A stretch of DNA of 64,000 nt. Source: Lineolata rhizophorae. Its lineage: Eukaryota; Ascomycota; Dothideomycetes; Lineolatales; Lineolataceae. The notes under the pieces are model-generated. The model was given only the letters and a program-made list of their open reading frames with translations, had not been told where the DNA came from and searched no databases. The position numbers and the translations under genes are program-made. The stretch's first letter is position 1; each line of letters opens with the position of its first letter. The DNA lies in contig MU001670.1 in the NCBI GenBank assembly GCA_010093515.1, forward strand, positions 1,642,003 through 1,706,002. The letters run 5' to 3'. Shown piece after piece: positions 23,238 to 34,625 of this stretch.

Positions 23238-24536
23238 ATGGCACCCGCTCCAGTCGAAGCCGTCGCGAAGTCGGCGGCCTCGGACTTCAAGAAAGAGTCC
23301 GCTTCTGCGCGATTGCTCGGCGCAGGTACGCGCTCCGGTATCGTCTGTGGGTGTGGTGGAATGGCGCTAATGGAAAGCTCTACAGGATGCGCTGGAGTTG
23401 CGGAGCTTCTCGTGTTCCACCCGGTACGGACCTCTCAACCTATCTCCGGAGATAGGCTAGGAGAGCGCAAACGCTGACAGGCCTGGCAAACAGGTCGACA
23501 CGGTAGCCAAGAGATTGATGAGTAACTATGGTCGAGTATGTGCTTGGTTCAAAGTCCTGAATGCCATTACAGTGTCTAACCGGTCGCCTCCTATTCAGGT
23601 CACGTCGGCATCCCAGCTCAACTCCGTCCTGTTCAAGGAGAAGGCGCAAGCTCCCATCGTCACCCGATACCTCTCACTATTTCCTGGCCTAGGATATGCA
23701 GCGGCGTACAAGGTATGATCCGAGCGACCAAGATTGAGATATACCGGGTGGTATCTAACAATTGCGCGTACAGGTCCTCCAGCGCGTATACAAGTATGGC
23801 GGGCAGCCTTTCGTACGGGATTATCTCGCGAAGAACCACGGTCAGGAATTCGATAGGGCATTTGGCAAGGGCAATGGGAAGGCGATGATGCACGCAACAG
23901 CTGGAAGGTGATTCATCTACAACGTCTGCTATGAGCCCGAGAGTTATAGTACTGATTATACGGCAGCTTGATCGGCATCGGCGAGATTATCCTGCTTCCG
24001 CTAGACGTCCTGAAGATCAAACGCCAGACCAACCCTGAATCATTCCGCGGGCGTGGCGTCTTGCGGATTGTGGCAGACGAAGGCTTTGGCCTCTATAGGG
24101 GTTGGGGCTGGACGGCGGCACGCAATGCTCCTGGCTCCTTTGCCGTATGCTCCCCTTCCCGTCACGTTTCATGTGAAGCATTGCGCTGATAAGAATGCAG
24201 CTTTTCGGTGGATCGGCAGCTGCTAAGGAATACCTCTTCCGGCTTAACGACTACAACAAAGCGACATGGTCGCAGAACTTTGTCGCCTCCATCGCTGGCG
24301 CGAGCTCATCGCTCATCGTCTCGGCGCCCCTGGATGTCATCAAGACGCGCATTCAAAACCGCAATTTTGAGAACCCGGAGAGCGGGTTCCGCATCCTCTC
24401 CAACATGGCGCGCAAGGAGGGCGTGAGCAGCTTCTTCAAGGGTCTGACTCCCAAGCTGCTCACCACGGGACCCAAGCTCGTGTTTTCGTTCTGGCTCGCA
24501 CAGACCCTTATTCCGGCCTTTAGCAAGGTCATGTGA
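23238..24536 (+). CDS. ggc1: Mitochondrial GTP/GDP carrier (Ggc1/Yhm1)
   Basis: Seven exons (23238-23325, 23386-23423, 23494-23535, 23599-23712, 23774-23907, 23967-24144, 24201-24536) give 309 residues, the usual length. It has the three-repeat mitochondrial carrier layout, with signature motifs HPVDTVAKR, PLDVLKIKR and PLDVIKTR. Extended blocks match yeast Ggc1 very closely, such as LFPGLGYAA, YKVLQRVYKYGGQPF, KRQTNPESF, LYRGWGWTAARNAPGSFA and FFKGLTPKLLTTGPKLVFS. By family it exchanges GTP for GDP across the inner mitochondrial membrane, supporting mitochondrial GTP supply and iron homeostasis. The start is the first ATG before a conserved SARLLGAG segment. Intron density is highest at the 5' end. 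Confidence 0.97.
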
Positions 24537-25626
24537 GGGATGGGGTAGGGCTGTGCTCATTTTGGGTTCTAGTATGGCGCGCGAGAATCGGCTTATGGCG
24601 TGCGAGAATGGTGAGAGGCGAATACTAACTAACTCCTGCTCGGTTTAATACTTGCGCAGAATCTATTCTTGTTTATATACATTTGGAAGCTATGTTGGAT
24701 GGGCTGACTATGGAGCGCTGTCAATTCGGTGGTTATTGTACTTGTCCTGCCGTTTCGGCCTCATGCTTTCCTGTCTTGGTCCTCAAGTCCAGGGCCCACA
24801 CAGGGAGCCGGCATGTCGAGTTCTTTGGTTCCTTTCCTATGTAGTGCTACTAGAGGTTTAAAGAGCCACTCAACTCCTTTTCTGTGGACCAGTTCCGCAA
24901 CGCACCGACCGTTTACGTAGTACGTCGCCGCCATAAACGGGAACGTTTCAGGGCCGGGAGCTTAGCGCTGATTGTCGAGGCGGATGATGCATGTTTCACA
25001 AGCTTTCCAGGGAGCTTGTAGGTACAAGCACCTAAAAGGTACGTCGGGCACAGCAGCGCATGGGCGGCGGGACGATTAAGTGAACGTATGCACGCGCCGG
25101 TACACTAGCTAAGGCACAATGAAAAAGCGACCTGGGGGTACCACGTCAGATTCGGGGCCGCCGGCCGGGGCTGCAATGGGGACAAGGCGGGAGCTGAGAC
25201 AGGCGGTGGCGGGCGGTCACTGGGCAGCGGGTCCACGCTGAGGCGCCCAATCGGGACTAGCGCCGGCGGGCAGGACCCGGGGCGTGCCATGCGGCTCGCT
25301 CACGCTGCGCGGGCGGCAGCTGCCTGCACAGCGGACTGTTGGCCACTGCTCAGACCGACCGCGCGCTCTCTTGCTACCGCCTGCTGTTGCCGTCGCCGTC
25401 GTGCCTATTCGTCTTTCTTCCGCCAACCTCCTAACCGCCTCCCCATCGTCCGCGTCCTCCATCTTCTTTCTCTCCTTCATCCGCCTTTCTCTCTCCGCGC
25501 TTTGGGCCCTACCCTCTTCCGCCGTGTTTCTTCCGGCTGCTGCGCTCCCGCTGAAACGTCCTCTTGCCGAATCCGCTCCCCGCTTTCAGCAAGCTCCCAT
25601 CTTCCGCCTCCCTTTGGCCTATCAAG
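24537..25626. other. Intergenic: ggc1 3' flank and ypt1 promoter/leader
   Basis: From about 25.28 to 25.62 kb the plus strand is strongly CT-rich, a typical leader for a highly expressed fungal gene. Open frames in it are compositional. Nothing else was recognised. Confidence 0.5.
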
Positions 25627-26866
25627 ATGAATCCTGAGTGGTGCGTCACCTTCTTCGTGCCCTCCCGCCGTCTGTTTGCTGCTCGCGATGCGTTTGATGG
25701 CTGCGGCGGCGATAACGGGCGGTGTCTGCTTCGAAACCCAGGGACCAAGCTGGAGGGAGCCCTGGAACAAGATATGCTGACGTCGTCATCATTTACAGAG
25801 TTATTTCCCTCTCGCCTGAGCTGCGTTTCGCGGGCAGCGGCTTAGTAGCGCCGCTGCGTCTTCCGGATCGTCGCACAGCTGCTGCCAGCTGTTTTGAAAT
25901 GATCGAAACGGGTCGCTTTAGGGCTAACTTTTAGGGTCTCCGCCCGATATACATCCCAGATACGATTACCTCTTCAAGCTTCTGCTCATCGGTGACTCCG
26001 GTGTCGGCAAGTCTTGCTTGCTCTTGCGGTTCGCCGATGATACCTACACCGAGAGTTACATCTCCACCATCGGCGTGGACTTCGTACGTCTCCCCTCCCC
26101 CCAACAGCTTGAAACGTAGCGGCTATATATCAAATAGAGCGTGGAATGGAACTGGCATTAATGGGATACTGATGACTTGCTTGCTAGAAAATTCGGACTA
26201 TTGAGCTCGATGGCAAGACTGTGAAGCTGCAGATTGTAAGTTCCGCATACGGTTTCCGGGCATCGCTGAGCTTGTTTTTAAGTTCTTCTCGTTTCTGCGA
26301 TCGCCGTCTCTTCAATGTGCAATAAAAGCCCAAGAAAAGTATGCTGATACGCAGACAATTGTAGTGGGACACTGCTGGCCAAGAGCGCTTCCGTACCATC
26401 ACGTCCTCGTACTACCGCGGCGCTCATGGCATCTGCGTCGTCTATGATGTCACCGACATGGACTCGTTCAACAACGTCAAGCAATGGTTGCAGGAGATTG
26501 ATCGTTATGCGACCGAGGGCGTCAACAAGCTGCTCGTTGGCAACAAGTCCGATATGACTGATAAGAAGGTGGTCGAATATACCGTCGCGAAGGTGAGTCA
26601 CATGCGCAAATTCGGATTAGGCGGATCGTGATCTAGGCATTAACCAGGCTAACATGGAATCTTTCCAACAGGAATTTGCCGACAGTCTCGGCATTCCGTT
26701 CCTCGAGACCTCCGCTAAGAACGCGTCCAACGTCGAGCAGGCTTTCCTGACCATGGCCCGCCAGATCAAGGAGCGCATGGGCACTAGCACGGTTAACAAC
26801 AAGCCTAGTGTCCCCATCGGACAAGGACAGGGCGTTCAGTCGGGTTCGGCGGGTGGCTGCTGCTAA
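25627..26866 (+). CDS. ypt1: Rab GTPase Ypt1 (Rab1)
   Basis: Five exons (25627-25637, 25960-26083, 26188-26235, 26365-26592, 26672-26866) give 201 residues. All G-protein motifs are present: P-loop GDSGVGKS (15-22), effector region with STIGVDF, WDTAGQE (62-68), NKSD (121-124) and ETSAK (149-153). The C-terminus ends in GGCC, the double-cysteine geranylgeranylation site. The start [18 protein letters not shown] is the Ypt1/Rab1 signature, separating it from Sec4/Rab8. It acts in ER-to-Golgi transport and autophagy. The first exon has only 11 coding bases (ATG to codon 4) with donor GTGGTG; the start is fixed by family sequence, because reading through would give Trp instead of the conserved Tyr5. 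Confidence 0.97.
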
Positions 26867-28141
26867 GTTGGATGGTTGGCTTGATGGTACTGGTCCGGTG
26901 AGAACGGCGGCATACTTAGGAGTGTGGTGGTGAGGATTCAAGGTAGGACACAGGTAGCGTGAGTCGATCCTAGGCATGGGGTTGGCCTATTTGAAACAAC
27001 TTGCTCGAAAGTGTCTGGACGGCTTCCTTTTCTTAATGGTCTTCTTCTACTCGTGTCTGCCATGCTTTGTCTACCGTTGGGCTATGTGCAAGGAGCTCCT
27101 TTTTTACGTTTGACTTTGTTAGTTACCGGCGCGTCTGATACTGCAATGGTTGGGAGAGAAACTGTGACAGTGCAAGAGAATGTTACCTCTCCCGGACAAG
27201 TCGTCCGGGTCGGCTGATGGGCGGCGTTTGATAACGCGGGGCGGTTTGTTTATGGGCTTTTGGAAGGGTCGGTCGACTCCCAAGATTGCAAGACATTTGC
27301 CAGCAGTGTTTTGCTTCCCGCTTCCTCGGCGACTACGTGATTGGCAATTTTGGGCCGTATTATAAGGACATGGTTCTCTAGACCTGGTGCTCGACAAATC
27401 ATCCCGCCCGCCTGTCTCGACACGAGCCAACGTCTCTTGATTTCTCTTGCGCTTCTCTTTTGCTTTCTTTTCCCATGCTCTTCCGGTTTTGTGTCTCTTC
27501 TTTCCTTTGTGGTGTTCCCTGCATTTGGTAGATGGCGGCTTCTCACTCTTGGACGTGCTCTTCGCGGTTTCTATCCGCAACCTATCAATTACACTTCTAT
27601 AATGCCACCCGCCAGTATTAAGTATGAGTGCAGAATACTTGTATCTCGTGCGGTCTCAACGGTTTAGCTGTTGCTGTTGTCTCATGTAGTTCGGTGTCTA
27701 ATAAAGTAGTAGTAGGTGCGGATCGGCCCAAAGCATTTAAGACGCTTGGTAGTTGGATTGAATATTAAGAACAATTGGTTGAGGCATACAAATTTACTTA
27801 AAAATATTTTGAATGTGCACTTGCGCCATTTGACTCGCATGCTCAACATCTAGCTGGTAGTAACAATGTTATATTATGCCGGCTTCTACAGCTAACACTA
27901 ACTTCCCCATCAGAATGGGGTTAGCGGCCTACTTCGACCGTAGTTGCGTCCACTATAAACGAACTGGGTCAGAGCTACGGTCGTATTGATACCACATGCT
28001 CACTATAGCGCAGGCAACGCCGTTATGCACTGGGGTCGGCATCAAGCAAAACTCACAGAAACAACTTAAAACCGTCTTCATCACCTGCTGTTGTCATGGA
28101 TGCCAGCCGTCGTTTAGGCCGTTCACGCATCGGCGAACAGT
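26867..28141. other. ypt1 3' flank and left edge of the gene-poor island
   Basis: No supported gene. The first ~800 bases are probably 3' untranslated and downstream sequence. From about 27.7 kb onward the DNA becomes AT-richer, marking entry to the gene-poor island that runs to about 34.6 kb. Confidence 0.5.
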
Positions 28142-28867
28142 TCATCGATTCCCAAGCCGCAAGGTGACGATGCAGCTAGTTTGTTGGAACTGGCAATCGA
28201 AGATCATAGCCTCTGGCTCGACACATTTGCCTACCTCTCGACATCCTTAGCAAACAGGCCCAGCGCCTCGGGGAAGTCATCCCCGGAGGCAATCAATCCC
28301 GCCCCGCATTCTGGCGCCTTGATACCGGATGGTGACAATAGGAACGCATTTTATACCCCGCAAAGGACCGAGCCACCAGACGAACAGAGCGCCACAACTG
28401 AGCTGACATGCTACGACGACCTCAAGGACACTAGCGTGATACCAAAGTTGTTCCTCCAGGAAGCCGAGATTTTGGACCTATTGCGGCGTAATCCGCACGT
28501 CGACCTAGTTACATATCTCGGTTATGTTGTCAAATGGGGTTGCATTATCGGCTTCGTGCTATATCGCTACTCCACAACATTCGACAATCGAGTCAAAGAC
28601 GGATCGAGCGACTTTCACAAAGTATCGCATATGAATGCTATCAAGTCAGCAGTCATGCATCTGCATTCCTTGGTCTTCGGCATAACGACCTCAACCCTCA
28701 GATATATGTTAGACCGTCAAGACATGACGGTTGTTATCAATCTTGGTCTTTGCCACCCTTCCGGCAGAAATCTCGTGTCGGCAGGCACGCTAGGTTGGAT
28801 CAACGAAGAACACACTACCTCAGAGCAACGGCACGATGAGGTTGCTCCTAATACAATACAAGCATGA
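28142..28867 (+). pseudogene. Decayed fungal protein-kinase-like gene
   Basis: The frame is open for about 240 codons and recalls a common class of small fungal kinase-like proteins: a region with LFLQEAEILDLLRRNPHVDLVTYLGY (lobe linker), then MHLHSL before the catalytic loop, and LDRQDMTVVINLGLC ... GTLGWINEE. The catalytic-loop motif HNDLNP appears only in the neighbouring +1 frame (about 28,690), between two stretches in the main frame, so two compensating small indels have scrambled it. The position expected to be the DFG-type metal-binding motif reads INLG rather than IDFG. The N-terminal lobe is not clearly represented. It is almost certainly non-functional as a kinase. It lies alone in the AT-rich island beside other relics. 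Confidence 0.6.
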
Positions 28868-29839
28868 ATGGAGAAAATGATATGCTCATGAGGCTTCAAG
28901 TTGATCTAGAACACTGTTCAACCGGCCTACAAGGAGGCTCGCTCAAACGTCTCTAAAATCTACTAAGAACTTTTCTGTTATTTTTCGAGAGTACTTATAT
29001 TGTTACGGGAACTTATCCTATACTCTTGTTTTCGTTCATTCTTTTTGAGGGGTGACTGAGACGTCGAAACAGAGTGCGTGTGCTAAATACTTTCTAGATC
29101 GATACCAGTTGGTCGTCCGCCTATGGTAACATACGGTCCGCAAGTTCGACCTCGATTGCATACGCCTGTGGCTGGATCCGAAGACATGAACACTTGGTCG
29201 GAAGGCATTTGCTGAAGAAGTAAGAACCGCCGTGGATCCGATTCGCATTCCAAGAGTCAATCACCGTTCCAGCGTTTATGCAGTTATATGACCGTTATTG
29301 ATACTGTGCCTTTGGAGGTCACTGATCCATTTCTTGAGATAGACTTTCGTACGTGCTATGAAGGCAATGCTTTAATTTAGCCCCTCCCGAATTGCAGCCA
29401 AAGCACTCATAATCTCAAATTTATAGATTACACAGAAGTACATACAGTTTCCACTCGAAGAACTAAACGATAGCAAGCATAGTCAAAGAATCAATCCCCT
29501 AATCTTGACTAGGAGATCTTACTCTTAGGCAATTCTTCCAGTTCCTATTCTGCGCAATCTCTCTTTGGGCTGCCATCTGTTGCGCGGGAGTTCTACACGA
29601 GCCTCCTTTAGCAATGTGGATTGTATTCCTGGCAACCAGTTGGCTGAGCCTCCCGCCGGAGGCCACTAGCCTCGCAGTGACACACACTATAGTTCTTATA
29701 ATCGTAGCAATGATTGTAATACACCGTGGACAACGTACGTGTGGTGCGTTGGGTCGATCGATAGGCTGTTTTCACTCCGTGGTGTTATCGAAGACAGGTT
29801 CTTGTCTCCAACAGATCAGATCAGAGTTCGTTCTTCTAA
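28868..29839. other. Gene-poor island, no supported feature
   Basis: AT-rich sequence with many short interrupted frames on both strands. I see no motif, repeat pair or RNA gene here. Confidence 0.5.
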
Positions 29840-30500
29840 GTCGCTACCGAATTCCACCTATTAGTCAATGTAGTCCGTGGAATTGAGCTTGCTGTTGAGA
29901 TAGTCGAGGTGCTCAACGCCATCAGGCCGAAATCAATCACGCCCACACTATGGATGAACATCTCGTCGAAAAAGCCATCACCGTACTTCGACGCGATTTC
30001 GTACCCCATGGCAAGCGGAACGAGGGTATCGCAAGCTCCCATGCGGACAACCTTCTTGCGCATGTTTCTAGATTTCTCCGAAACACGTTGCGTGTCCACT
30101 CTTGCAGCCTCGGCCCTTCCAGTGTCCTTCGGAAGCGCAATTGTCGATTCATCGCTCTCATAACACCTTTGGTGAAGTCAAACATGCGTTGTTTTGCGTT
30201 CCGTCTTTCGTTCCTGTCGACAAGGCAACGATCATGCTCCCGGCTAGGAAGCTCGCAAGGACAGCAGGGCACGCAACGGCCACACTTGTTCGGGTCATGG
30301 ACTGTTCTCTCTTTGCGGCGACTGCATCCGCAGCGGCGATCGTTCCGGCTTGGCTGGCGGCTGAACAGGTCAACGTTCGTTAGGCCAGAATGTAGTTCTA
30401 CATTTGCGCCGTCCGGCGGGATTGACGACCGAGTCAAATCGTTCGACAACCGCAAAGGGAGGAGGTTCGGTAGCGGGACAGCCATTGCAAGGCCATGATT
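29840..30500 (-). pseudogene. Decayed coding region of unknown family
   Basis: Protein-like sequence on the minus strand moves between frames. One stretch (about 30,373-30,160) reads like an Ala-rich helical segment with RTSVAVACPAVLASFLAG and VALSTGTKDGT. A second (about 30,140-29,850) in another frame continues plausibly with ESDESTIALPKDTGRAEAAR and MRKKVVRMGACDTLVPLAMG, then GDGFFDEMFIHSVGVIDFG. The join between them falls at a stop in the first frame, so at least one frameshift has occurred unless a small intron is hidden. A third frame upstream (to ~30,500) has a plausible N-terminus. I cannot name the family; the pattern is that of a former host gene. Confidence 0.42.
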
Positions 30501-31499
30501 GACAATGATGAAGATTGATTTGCAAGCTTTTGAAAGTAGCGTGTTGAGCGAAAATAATCGAAATCTGTCAAAACAGTAAGACAATGCTTGCGCTTGCGGT
30601 TTAAGCTTTCTTTCTCACCGGCTCATAAATACACCTGTGGCACACCGTTGCATTAAGAATTTCTCTTTTACAACGTGCTCCTGATAGTGTCAGATAAGTA
30701 GCCACGCATGCTTTTTCTAATTTCAGAAGTGAATCTCAAAAATCTAGACACAATCCATTGTTAAATCTCAAGTGCCAAAAAGAAGCATTTTACGTGGCAT
30801 AGACTCAAAGCAGCCAGGTTTCACACTCTCTCCATGGGCATGATTGCACCTGAAACCGCACATAGGCAGGACGCAAATCAAATTTATGGGTCATGGCAAG
30901 CCTGTAGACCTAAAATTTAGCTCAAAGTTGAATAACGGTGCTATGCCACAGCATTGTTCTCGTAGAAGCCTAGCGTTGTCCACTTAGGCGCTTTTGCTTC
31001 TCAGGGAGCCTTGTGACTTATTGACAGAACACAGAATACTCAGCATTCAATACTAGAGGTCAATTGTTTTTTGAGGAAGCGTTCACAGAAATGTAAACTG
31101 GTAAGAGCAAAAAATTAACTTTGGTATGTGGGAGGCTACGAGATGAGATTTTCTATCTCTGTTAAACCTCTAACCAGGTTAGCCTCTCCCGCGTACTGGT
31201 GACCAAGTAACCTAGTAAGGCAACACAATTGCGATGGGCAAAGAATCACTGTGCTGGGTGATTATTTGTCCAGTTCTATCTAGATATAGCGGCTGAAGTA
31301 CGGTGAATGAAAAGTCCCCCTATAATACCACCAAAAAAAAAGAGAAGAAAAAGAAGAAGAAGAATGAAAGAAAGAATAGAACAGAAAAGAAAAGGCTGGT
31401 TTGTTCCAATAGTCACTGATCCCATCATTCAGCGTAGACATTCCAAACAGCAAATGAGCCATAATCCGGAACCTCTGCATTCCTATCGTCTGAGTGGAT
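30501..31499. other. Gene-poor island, no supported feature
   Basis: AT-rich intergenic sequence. A purine-rich GA stretch lies at about 31,330-31,400. No coding or RNA feature could be supported. Confidence 0.5.
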
Positions 31500-33260
31500 G
31501 ATTTCAGTCTCGGGATGCAGTCATCGGATTCGAAGAAGACAGTGACGAATGCGTCGGCCACCAGCTCGGTGTTCTCAATGATAGCGCCTTAAGCCACTCC
31601 AGCCTGAATTGTCTGACAACCTTGGTCTAGTCCGCCAACCTACTCCTCGAGACGCATGCCAGTGCATATACCCACTTGGTAGAAAAAGAGTTTGAAGCCA
31701 CTAGCCAATAGACCGGCGGCTGCGATGATGGCATAAAGCTATTGGAATCCGCCAAACAAACGCATATTGACCAAAGACGTAATGAGGTCAGAGTGTACCT
31801 CGGATGCGACGAGGCTGGTCGGGGCTTTGGAGTTGACTGTAGCATCGATTCGATTTGGGGAAATGTGACAGTCCGACCGAGAAAAAGAGGTTGAACTATC
31901 TAGGATACTCATGTGGTGTGGAACAATAAGCCCGCAAGGAGGTCAATTTGACAGCAAAGCAATAGCTGGATGTTTCTGAGCCGCATTTCAATGGTACAAT
32001 ACCTGCAAGATTAGTACTTATGCGTCGCATGCAACCCTCGTTAATCGTATCACAGTGTCTGCGGCATAGTTTCACACATATTACCCAAACGGGAAGTGTC
32101 ACGAGTGGCGAAACGAGTGGGATGTACAGCTGCCTCCATCAACCCCAGCAGGTTCGGCATCTGCGCCGTACCATCTCGATTCGGCGCTTCTTTCGCTGCG
32201 AGGCTTGTAGACTCATATCCTCTATTTGCATGCTATATGGCATTTCTCCGGATATACAACTCCTAGAACATGTCGCTAGTGGTATCATTGCCTTTGAAAC
32301 GCATCCGCCATTCACAGAGATCCTTTTCACTCGCAGACCCTAAGAAAAGTCTCACCTTCTTGTTAACAATGATGCTTGTCTAGAGACTCCTCATCAACGC
32401 AATTGACGAGGAGGCAATGACAGCTGCAAGAGAAGGACGTGTCGATGACTTGAAAAGTTGTCTGCACGACCGGGCTAGCAAGAATTATATCCTGCAACGC
32501 TCAGCGCTTAGGGGAGGTGTTGCCACATCTCAAGTACTTTTGGACGCAAGCACAGATACCAATAGCCAAGATACATACTTGGGAACACCTCTCACAAGCG
32601 CTTTCCATGCCAAGGAAAAAAGGCCGATGGTCAAATTTCTATTGGAGAAAGGAACGGATCCGAATGCTACTTGGCGGTTTAGCCTTTATAACTCATAACT
32701 CGCTGCCGTAGTTCGCTGGGTCAACAATGCGCTCGGTTTTGAGAACGTCCGACTCGTATTGGAAGCGGGCGCGAGGATTCCTGGCTCGGGGGTCCTATAT
32801 ATTGCGTCTATTATAGACAGGATATCTCTCATGCAGCTTCTACTTCAACACAGAGCAGATGTGAAGGAAGTCTAAACTTCACCTGTTCACTGCTTTGTTC
32901 AGCGGGGTGGGAAACACAAGCCGGGACACTTTTCCCATATTGGAATGCTACTGCATTGGGCTATCGAAGGAGGTCATAAAGACGCTATTCTATTCCTCCT
33001 CAAAACAAACGCGACCCGAACTTAGAAATGGGGAAAGGGTCGCTGGACAAAGATTAGAGGAGTTTAGTAAAGAACGGCGGGGTATCCTGATTGACCACAC
33101 CGGAGTCGATGTGGACTTGGGTCTCGTGAAGAATTATCAAACGATGCAGATTGAACCATGGTAGTGGGCAGTGGCCAGGTCGGATCGTGAAATACGCATC
33201 GGCCGAACTTTGGACAAGAAGTCGAAGCGCAACAGAGGCAGGAAATCATTAACACCTCTA
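31500..33260 (+). pseudogene. Decayed ankyrin-repeat gene remnants
   Basis: Coding-like pieces on the plus strand are separated by stops. At about 31,630-31,890 a stretch reads NLLLETHASAYTHLVEKEF and, after a stop, DQRRNEVRVYLGCDEAG. At 32,417-32,698 a 93-codon frame holds ankyrin-like units (AAREGRVDDLKSCLHD, GTPLTSAF, MVKFLLEKGTDPNA). At 32,711-32,875 more follow (VRLVLEAGARI, LMQLLLQHRADV), ending at a stop. Another unit lies at 32,946-33,020 (LLHWAIEGGHKDAILFLL). Spacing and phase fit the ~33-residue ankyrin period, but stops and frame changes break it at several points. Whether the first piece belonged to the same gene is uncertain. Ankyrin proteins in fungi often sit in variable, recognition-type gene sets, consistent with loss here. 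Confidence 0.55.
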
Positions 33261-34625
33261 TTCAATTCATTCTAATAATTTCCTTCTCCTAATATTCTCA
33301 TCCGGAATTGATCCATGTAACTTTGCTATACTCACTCCGCACCATACAACGGGCTGACTGACGATCCACTGAGACAGAATGGAGAGGGGCGAGGCATATA
33401 TAGAAGCTATGGCTTTTTCAAGTCTCTGATTTGATACATCCGTCTACGTAGCGCTGTTTTCTTAGAATTGCGGATCGTGGCACGGTCGCAGGTCATGGTG
33501 GCTCTTGGGGAAACCACGTAGCTTGGGGAAAGTTCGTGTACCATTTAAATTAATCTATTTTTTTTTTTTGCATATGTCCTTTGACATCTGGTAAACTAAG
33601 CTATTGCGCAATGTGGCAAAAATAAATGCCTACATGATTTTGTCATTTTTTCTCTCTTCTCTTCTCCTACTGTCACCGCCTAGCCTCTCGAAGCCAATTC
33701 TTGAGGAGCAGGTGAAGCTAATACGACTAATCTTCTCGACAAACGAGTTTTATAACCCCCACTTCCGACCGCTGAGGATGTCATGCAACGTGGAGGTGGA
33801 TAATTGGACTTGGCAGGGCTGGGAAAGTTGAATGTTCTATTCCGGAGCGGAGATTCAGGCAGCGATAAGATATACTGGAGCCAACAACAAGTTGCTCATA
33901 GGCGATCTTAGAGGGTGGTTCGAGTTCAGCCCTGTTGGAGAGCCGTGGGACGAGTAGCAAAACCGGCAAGACCGACACGAGCTGACGTGGACCCAGCAAG
34001 AAGAGTAGGATGCGTATGGAATCATTCGTAGAGCGTGCGTCGGGTGAAACAATTGTATTCCTGAGGTACAATCACGACTGGAACGACCAAAAGCGTTACT
34101 GGAATAAGTAAGAATGGTCAGCTTTGAAACAGAACAGTCGAGTGCCCGGAATCCTAGCTTTTGACATGAAAGACTCCAACAAGATTCCCCGAAGGCAGCC
34201 AAGGGAGCTCCACCCTTGCGAGGAGCCGGAGACTGAAACGCTGGGTGATAGAAGCTAAGGATTCTAGAGCCGTTTTCCAAGATAATTCGGCAGGATGGAT
34301 GCTTGTTGAGTTTGTTCCGGTGACTGTCGTGTCATGCTTCCCAGAAGCTCGCAATGGGGGTTTGAAAACTTCATTCATTTGCACTTAATTTCCTTTTTTG
34401 TTTGGTGCTCAAGATGCACTCGCACTTAAGATTGTCAAGGAATAATTTTGAATCATGAAGTCCGTGCAATTTATGTTTACTCAGAAATAGTCAACCTTAA
34501 GGAGCTTGAAATACTGTTTTAATATATTCAAGAGTGCGCTTCCATTACCATCAAATATGCGTATAGTACAAGGCACAAAATAGCCCAGGATCGTGCGATT
34601 CGCCTCGAAGTTGTCGCACACTCGT
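33261..34625. other. Right end of the gene-poor island
   Basis: AT-rich, no supported gene; small frames on the minus strand between 33.8 and 34.4 kb lack recognisable motifs. The last part should include the 3' untranslated region of yme2. Confidence 0.5.

Noticed and set aside
27700-34625. Transposon or virus-like element in the AT-rich island
   Set aside because: I found no terminal repeats, reverse transcriptase, integrase, transposase or capsid-like sequence. The remnants look like host genes.
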